NCBI GenBank assembly: GCA_034509425.1 | Contig: JAVTVJ010000012.1 | Span: forward strand, 8,777,001 to 8,841,000 | Length of the DNA stretch: 64,000 nt | Reading direction: 5' to 3' | Source: Eopsaltria australis | Taxonomy: Eukaryota > Chordata > Aves > Passeriformes > Petroicidae | Shown here: positions 58,980 through 64,000 of the stretch, piece by piece | How the letters are laid out: every line of letters starts with the position of its first letter | How positions within the stretch are numbered: position 1 is the stretch's first letter | Notes under the pieces: generated by a model | Seen by the model: only the letters and a program-made list of their open reading frames with translations | Databases searched by the model: none | What the model was told of the DNA's origin: nothing | Program-made: the position numbers and the translations under genes

Positions 58980-60310
58980 GTTCGGGATGAGGCTGCTCCA
59001 GGACGGGGGTGCCGGTTCACCCCGCGCTTCCCGTTCGGGCCGGTCCCGCTCTCGGCTGCGGGGAGGGCGCGGGGGCGGGTGCGGCGCTCCCCGCTCCCGC
59101 AGGTCCCCGAGCCGCCCGGGGCCGCCCCGCCGGGGCTCAGCGGGGGCAGCTGCCGCCGGGAGGAGCCCGGGCGGGGAGGGAGAAACGAGAGGAGCCGTGC
59201 GCGGAAGGGACTGCCTCGATGGGCTTGAAAAATCACTGCAGCAGCGGCGGCGGGCTGGGGGGAGATGCAATGCCCGAGCTGTGCGGCCGCGCCGCCGCTC
59301 CCCTCCGGACCCGGACCCGGCCCTGGCCCTGCCTCCTTTCCCCCGCGCCCGGCTCCAAACTTTTCCCGCCGCCCGCTCCCCTCCCGTGTTTGAAGGAGCC
59401 CCGAGCTCAGCGGTGAGCGCCGGCTGGGAAGGCCCCGGCACGGAGAGGCTGCCGGCGGCGACAGCCGGAGCATCCCGGGGAGGCGAAGCCGTGGGGGCGG
59501 GCAGGGAGGGAGGCGGGCAGGGCGGGGGTGGAGGCCCGTCTCCCTGCTGAGGGAGCCGGGACTTGCAGGGCTCTGGGTTTTCCCGACCACTCTTTCCCCT
59601 CCCCACCCGCCCATCTCCCTGCCTCCCTCCCCCTCTCCTTCCCTCCCGCCTTCCCTCCCTCCCCTCCAGAATTAAAGTTGGGACAGTCGCGCTCCGGGGA
59701 TGGGTGCGAGCCAACGCCTCTGCTGCCGGCTCGCTCTGCTCCCTCCCCAGGTCGCCCGGAGCCCGCGCCCCCGCCCGCCCGCCCAGGAGGGATGCTGCTC
59801 CGGCAGCTGCTGGGGCTGCTCCGCTACTGCTGGCCCTCCCTGCTGCTGCACTGTGCCCTCCACCCGCTCTGGGGGTCCCTCCAGGTAGGGCTGCCCGAGC
59901 CCGCTCGCAGGAGCGGGGGGCGGCGGGGCCGGGGCAGGGGAAAAGAGGGGCGCGGGCAGAGCTCCTCCGGCACCCCTGGCGCTGCGGGGAGGAGGCCGTG
60001 GCGGGGCGGTGGTCGCGCAGGCGGCCCCCGAGCCGGGAGAGCTGTTGCTGTCCCCGGCGAGGGCCCCCCTCGCTGGGTGCTGCGGGACGGCGGGCGGGCG
60101 TGCGGGACGGGCGGCCGGTGCCAGCCCCGGAGCGCTGAACTCGGTCCGAGAGTGTTCGGTCCCAGCAGGATGGAGTTGAGTTTCTTCGGCGCGCCGGCGG
60201 TCAGAGGGCTGGGAAGCGCATTTTGCTGTAGGTGGCAAGATGCGCGGAAAGAGGCAGCGGCGGAGCGGAGCCCTGGCGGTCGTGCCTTGCCGCGGGTTTT
60301 CAGTGTTGAT
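58980..60310. promoter_or_regulatory. CpG island, PRIMA1 promoter region
   Basis: About 1.3 kb of very G+C- and CpG-rich DNA surrounds the first PRIMA1 coding exon, with abrupt edges near 58980 and 60310. It contains GC boxes (59486-59530, with GGGGGCGGGC and GGGCGGGG) and, after about 60 bp, a long C/T-only-like tract (59592-59668). No TATA box is evident, as expected for a CpG-island promoter. The long open frames here (up to 284 codons, both strands) are compositional. Confidence 0.85.
59792..59884 (+). CDS. PRIMA1: PRIMA1 first coding exon (signal peptide)
   Basis: First coding exon of PRIMA1, the proline-rich membrane anchor that tethers acetylcholinesterase tetramers (and butyrylcholinesterase) to neuronal membranes. 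ATG at 59792 opens 31 codons starting MLLRQLLGLLRYCW, followed by SLLLHCALHPLWGSLQ. This is a hydrophobic signal peptide whose second half matches the mammalian PRIMA1 leader. The exon ends on a codon boundary at 59884 before GTAGGG. The proline-rich AChE-binding segment, transmembrane helix and cytoplasmic tail lie on later exons, none of which I could find before the right edge; intron 1 is long in other species too. Read-through of the intron would extend an open frame, but that sequence is typical CpG-island shadow. A possible 5' UTR acceptor (CTCCCTCCCCAG) lies about 40 bp upstream of the ATG. Confidence 0.9.
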
Positions 60311-63300
60311 TGCGAATTGAATTGAGGATTTTCTGGGTAAAGGGCTGAATCAGCTTTTGCTCACTCCGACGCTGTGGTGTTGTGTGACCTTGATTGTGAT
60401 GTGGGTGGCCAGCAAGAGAGACTGGGAGAAATTGTTATACCGTGAGGGAGAGCACCCATCCAGTTTGGAGAACCAGAACAGCAGCAAAGCTCAACTCAAA
60501 TGCGTCACTTCGATATTTTAAAGTTTATTTATAATATATGTCTTCAGAGAAGTGATTGATGAGCCAGCCAAGTGCCGTTCAAGAACAGACCAGTTACAGT
60601 TTCTTTCCTGGAAAAACAAAGTGGAGACTCCACATCTTTTACTCCCTGATCTAAACTTAGTGACTCCCCAGAGATTAAAGAGATGTTGTTTGTTTTAGCA
60701 TCTTGTCTCGTGCCATGAATGATAGAGGATTTGTGCTCCTTATGGATTAAAATGAACAGAAATACAACAAAAACAGCCTTTAAACAAATGTCCCTGTCAT
60801 AAAATTTAATGCCAGCGCTACCTTCCTGCTGTCCTCCTCAAGTATTCGGGTAGCTAATCTTAAGTTAAACTATGACTGCATTTTTCAGGGAAGTGCAGTT
60901 GGGTAAAAAGGGATGCCTCCTGCAACCTCTCTCCTATCAGTCAATTAAGCAGAGAAGAAAAAACACTGGATAAACATCCTTCTGAGAAACTACTCACATG
61001 ATCTAAGACAATCTTTCAAAAACAATTACATATATAAAAAATTGAAACAGGCTCTGAGAAATACAAAAGCCAAGGAGTCCACCAGCCTTTCCTTGCAATA
61101 ATTTGGAATTTGGATGAATGTCCCATTCATCGACTGTACTTGCGCTATTGCTTGCTGTTCTGTGGAAGAATAAACAATAAGCCTGCTCATACTCAAGCTT
61201 TTTTTCAGTTTACCCAAAACTAGGCTTTATCTAGGGTTCCCATCAGCAGGTTCCAATGAGAAGGGCAGGTATGGAATGCTCACTGGCATGCCAGCCTTCC
61301 ATCCTTCCTGTGACCAAACCTCCTTCATCGTTGGACCTCTCCCGTGATTCCCTTCCCCATGTTGAGTCATAATCCCTGCTCTTATCTTCAGTCTCACAAG
61401 CCATTCTCTCCTTGACTAATTCTGTAATGTTGCATCGTTGCTCCCCTGCTCCATCTATAGCAGCAGTCATATTTTCTCACATCCCCCAGCCCCTCTGCAC
61501 TCATTTGTCCCCACAATGACTTAGTGTGGCATAGCCTTACCTCCCACCTCTGCATTCCCTCCTTAGGCCCTGCCTTGAGACACTTAAGAGAATCAGTCAG
61601 ATGCTAATCAGAGGACAAGCATTTATCTTACTAAAAGCAAAACCAAAACAAACCCCACTTTTTTTCTTATTAGTGTGGTAGCCAGTTCTGTGACAAGAAG
61701 GAAGGGATGATTCTGTCAGAGGCTTTTGATGTAATTTTAAAAAGAGCAGAAAGGGTCATGATAAATAGCAGGGTCACATTTTTTCTGGTTTTGTAAACAT
61801 GGTTCTGGATTAACTCTGATGTGAATTGCACAGAGCTGTCCTGGGATTTATGCAGCAGTGTTGAGATCTCATCTCATCACTGTAGACTGCTTCCAAGAGA
61901 CAAACTTTAGCTACATCAGGAGGCTTTTAGAGGTCTCTGTGCCTTTTCAGTCAGCTGCACTTTTCTGTTAAAGCTTTCCTCCTTTTACCTGATTAAAAAA
62001 GTCACAAGAAGGCCACCCTCTGGGGACTGTATTAATCCTCTTTTCCCATCCCACTCTGTAGAACGTGTTTGTGGACTCCTGCAACCCCATGGGACTCTAC
62101 TGAAATACGAAACAGTTCTGACCGTATGCAGATTTACTCTTCCACTATATGCAAAGCAGGACTAGGATCACTGTTTCTGAAAGAAATCTTGGATTAAAAA
62201 GAAATATGCCACAGGCACAAACTTCGACAGAGACTGCAGAAGGAAACTACCAGTTACCACTTTCTGTTTGTTCTTCCCTGGATATTTGTGAATCAGTTTT
62301 TCATTTTCATAAGTATTTTTAAACATTTGTCCTTTTTGCAAAACATGTTCACATCAAGTGCACAAATCCATGAAGTCAACTCTATGTATTTTCAGAACAG
62401 GGAAAAAAATGCATCAGCTTGAAGTCCAGGCAGCGTATGTTTAGACTGGCCAACTGCTCAGTGTGTTAAGAAAGCCTTGTGCCAAAGAAGTCACCTAGTT
62501 GCAGATAGGCCAAGAAAACGTGTTCATGGCACATCCAGCACCTGGAGGAATGGCTGGAAGAGCTAGGGAGCAAGCCCTGTGGATCTGCCTCCAAAGGTGA
62601 TCCCTTGCCAAGGCAACCTCTGTGCCACAAATTGCCTGGCAGCCTGGTGGGTTTCTAGTTACACCTTACCTGCAAAGGTCTTCCAAAGCCATTCTGGGGC
62701 CATGGAAGAGTCTGCCGGAACAAATAAGCAGTAAAGTTTCAGGCCAGATTCATTTAGGTGACCTGTAGAAAGGTGTGTCTCTTTCAAAATGCTTTTCTTT
62801 TCCTGCCACATGCTGTAAAGGCAGTTTACCTTGAATTGCAAACAGCAAGAAAGAAACAATGGAGTATTATTTCATCATCTCCTGCCAGAGCAAGATTGTT
62901 CCCAAAAGCATATTTTCTAGTGATTTTTTCTGCTTACCTTTAGAAGATACAATAGCCTTCACTTCTTTCATAAGAAGACTAATAGACTCAACAGGGGGAT
63001 TTTTTTCCTTTGAAAAGGAGCCAAATGCCTTTCTTTTTTTCCTGATTCTATCTTGCTACTGTTATCTGCCACTTTATATTACTGTTACTGTTCTGTCTTC
63101 TTGCTGCAGTCCTTGACTATTTTTTTCCTCCTTGAGGCCCTCAACCTCAATTTGGGTCTTTCCTTTTTCTGGCAGATTTCAACCAACTTAAAATATCTTT
63201 GTGTTTAAAACTAAGCCTTTAAGACAAACCACTGTCAAGGTAATATTTATATTCCTACCTCTATCTTCTAACAACCACACATTTTACCCAGAGACAGGAG

Positions 63301-64000
63301 AAGGGAAACAAATAGGTGATAAAGTCCATGCTTTTAAATGTCAGGTTTTTTCCTGACTATTTAAAAATGGTCATGGCAAATTTTTATAGAGGTTTAGGCT
63401 AAAGTATTGAGAAACAAAGCAACTTTTCCTTTTTTTTATTTTTTTTTTTTTCTTAAAATAATATTTTTAAAGTAGACAGGAGCAGGAGCAGCAAGTGACT
63501 GGCCATGTATAGGGTTAATCTTGTCTGCAAAGTAATTGAGAAAATTATCCACTATTTTCTGAGGACACTCTATTACCAGCCTAAGGTAGGAGTGCCTCCA
63601 GGGATTTAAAAGCAGTCAATAGCTCTAAAAAAAGACACAGCAAGCCTTTGGTTCTGGTTGATATTAAGTTAGAGCAATAAGTCAATGTAGCTTTGCCATA
63701 CTAGCACTATCTTCAGACTTATATATGCAAAGCTGCTTCTGGTCTGCAAACAAAGCTGGCTCTGAGTCTGCTCAATGTTATTCTTCCCTGTGTCCATCCT
63801 CTCCCATCACACTGCCTCCTGCAAGACTGCAGTGAGCTCTCAGGATTCAGTAGCCAAGGGCCTAGGCAGGGGACAGTGGCTGTAGCTAGGAGTTAATAGC
63901 TGCTTCCTAATCAGTTGCCGAGACCAGTGGAGAGGTGTTGCCCTACCTCCTTCTGTCAGCACAGTGAATCTTGTCACACCTGTTGAACAGGGAGGTACCC
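59885..64000 (+). other. PRIMA1 intron 1 (partial)
   Basis: Begins with GTAGGG after the signal-peptide exon and runs off the window. I searched by eye for the Cys-rich/proline-rich exon 2 of PRIMA1 and did not find it. A pyrimidine tract with TGTAG near 62056-62061 precedes a short open stretch to a TGA at about 62102, but its translation is unlike PRIMA1. T-runs occur around 63430-63452. Confidence 0.75.

Noticed and set aside
58731..60325. Long open frames on both strands in the PRIMA1 island (up to 284 codons)
   Set aside because: They overlap one another in several frames, are Pro/Arg/Gly/Ala-rich as expected from G+C composition, and match no family. Only the 31-codon PRIMA1 leader is supported.
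62062..62104. PRIMA1 exon 2
   Set aside because: A TGTAG acceptor-like site is followed by a short open stretch (NVFVDSCNPMGLY then stop) without the Cys/Pro-rich AChE-binding sequence of PRIMA1.

Overview
The window is vertebrate nuclear DNA, most likely from a songbird (passerine). Coding exons are short, separated by kilobase introns with GT/AG borders, and the background is AT-rich with three CpG islands. The repeats are avian in style: a CR1 3' end, and a tRNA-Ile-headed, CR1-tailed SINE of the TguSINE1 type known from zebra finch and other songbirds. No bacterial, phage or CRISPR feature is present.

Three genes are recognisable. (1) The last three coding exons of ASB2 lie on + (4058-4619, 8281-8434, 9171-9307). 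They carry four ankyrin repeats, a linker and the SOCS box of this Cullin-5 E3 ligase adaptor; the 5' half of the gene is left of the window. (2) FAM181A lies on - (15685-16555), tail-to-tail with ASB2. It has a conserved N-terminus, a YAP-like TEAD-binding motif and a conserved C-terminus, but the two halves are in different reading frames. (3) The signal-peptide exon of PRIMA1 lies on + (59792-59884) in a large CpG island; its remaining exons are beyond the right edge. The order ASB2(+), FAM181A(-), PRIMA1(+) is the mirror image of the human chr14q32 arrangement, so this is conserved amniote synteny.

Layout: 1-9307 ASB2 exons and introns; 9308-15684 ASB2 3' UTR and convergent spacer with the SINE; 15360-17110 FAM181A with its CpG island; 17111-58980 a roughly 42 kb gene-poor spacer; 58980-60310 PRIMA1 CpG island; 59885-64000 PRIMA1 intron 1. 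The spacer holds a small CpG island with a strong CTCF-like motif (24190-24600), an ancient degraded CR1 (26840-27740), a diverged 270-bp direct repeat pair (31887 and 35706), a younger CR1 end (38880-39212), a MIR-like relic (45875-46075) and several simple repeats.

The genes do not form a pathway: ASB2 works in ubiquitin ligation (muscle and blood cells), FAM181A is a TEAD-binding developmental protein, and PRIMA1 anchors acetylcholinesterase in neuronal membranes. I found no convincing new biological system. The items most worth checking are the FAM181A frame break, the 31-bp palindrome in the last ASB2 intron, the isolated CTCF-like CpG island, and the direct repeat pair.
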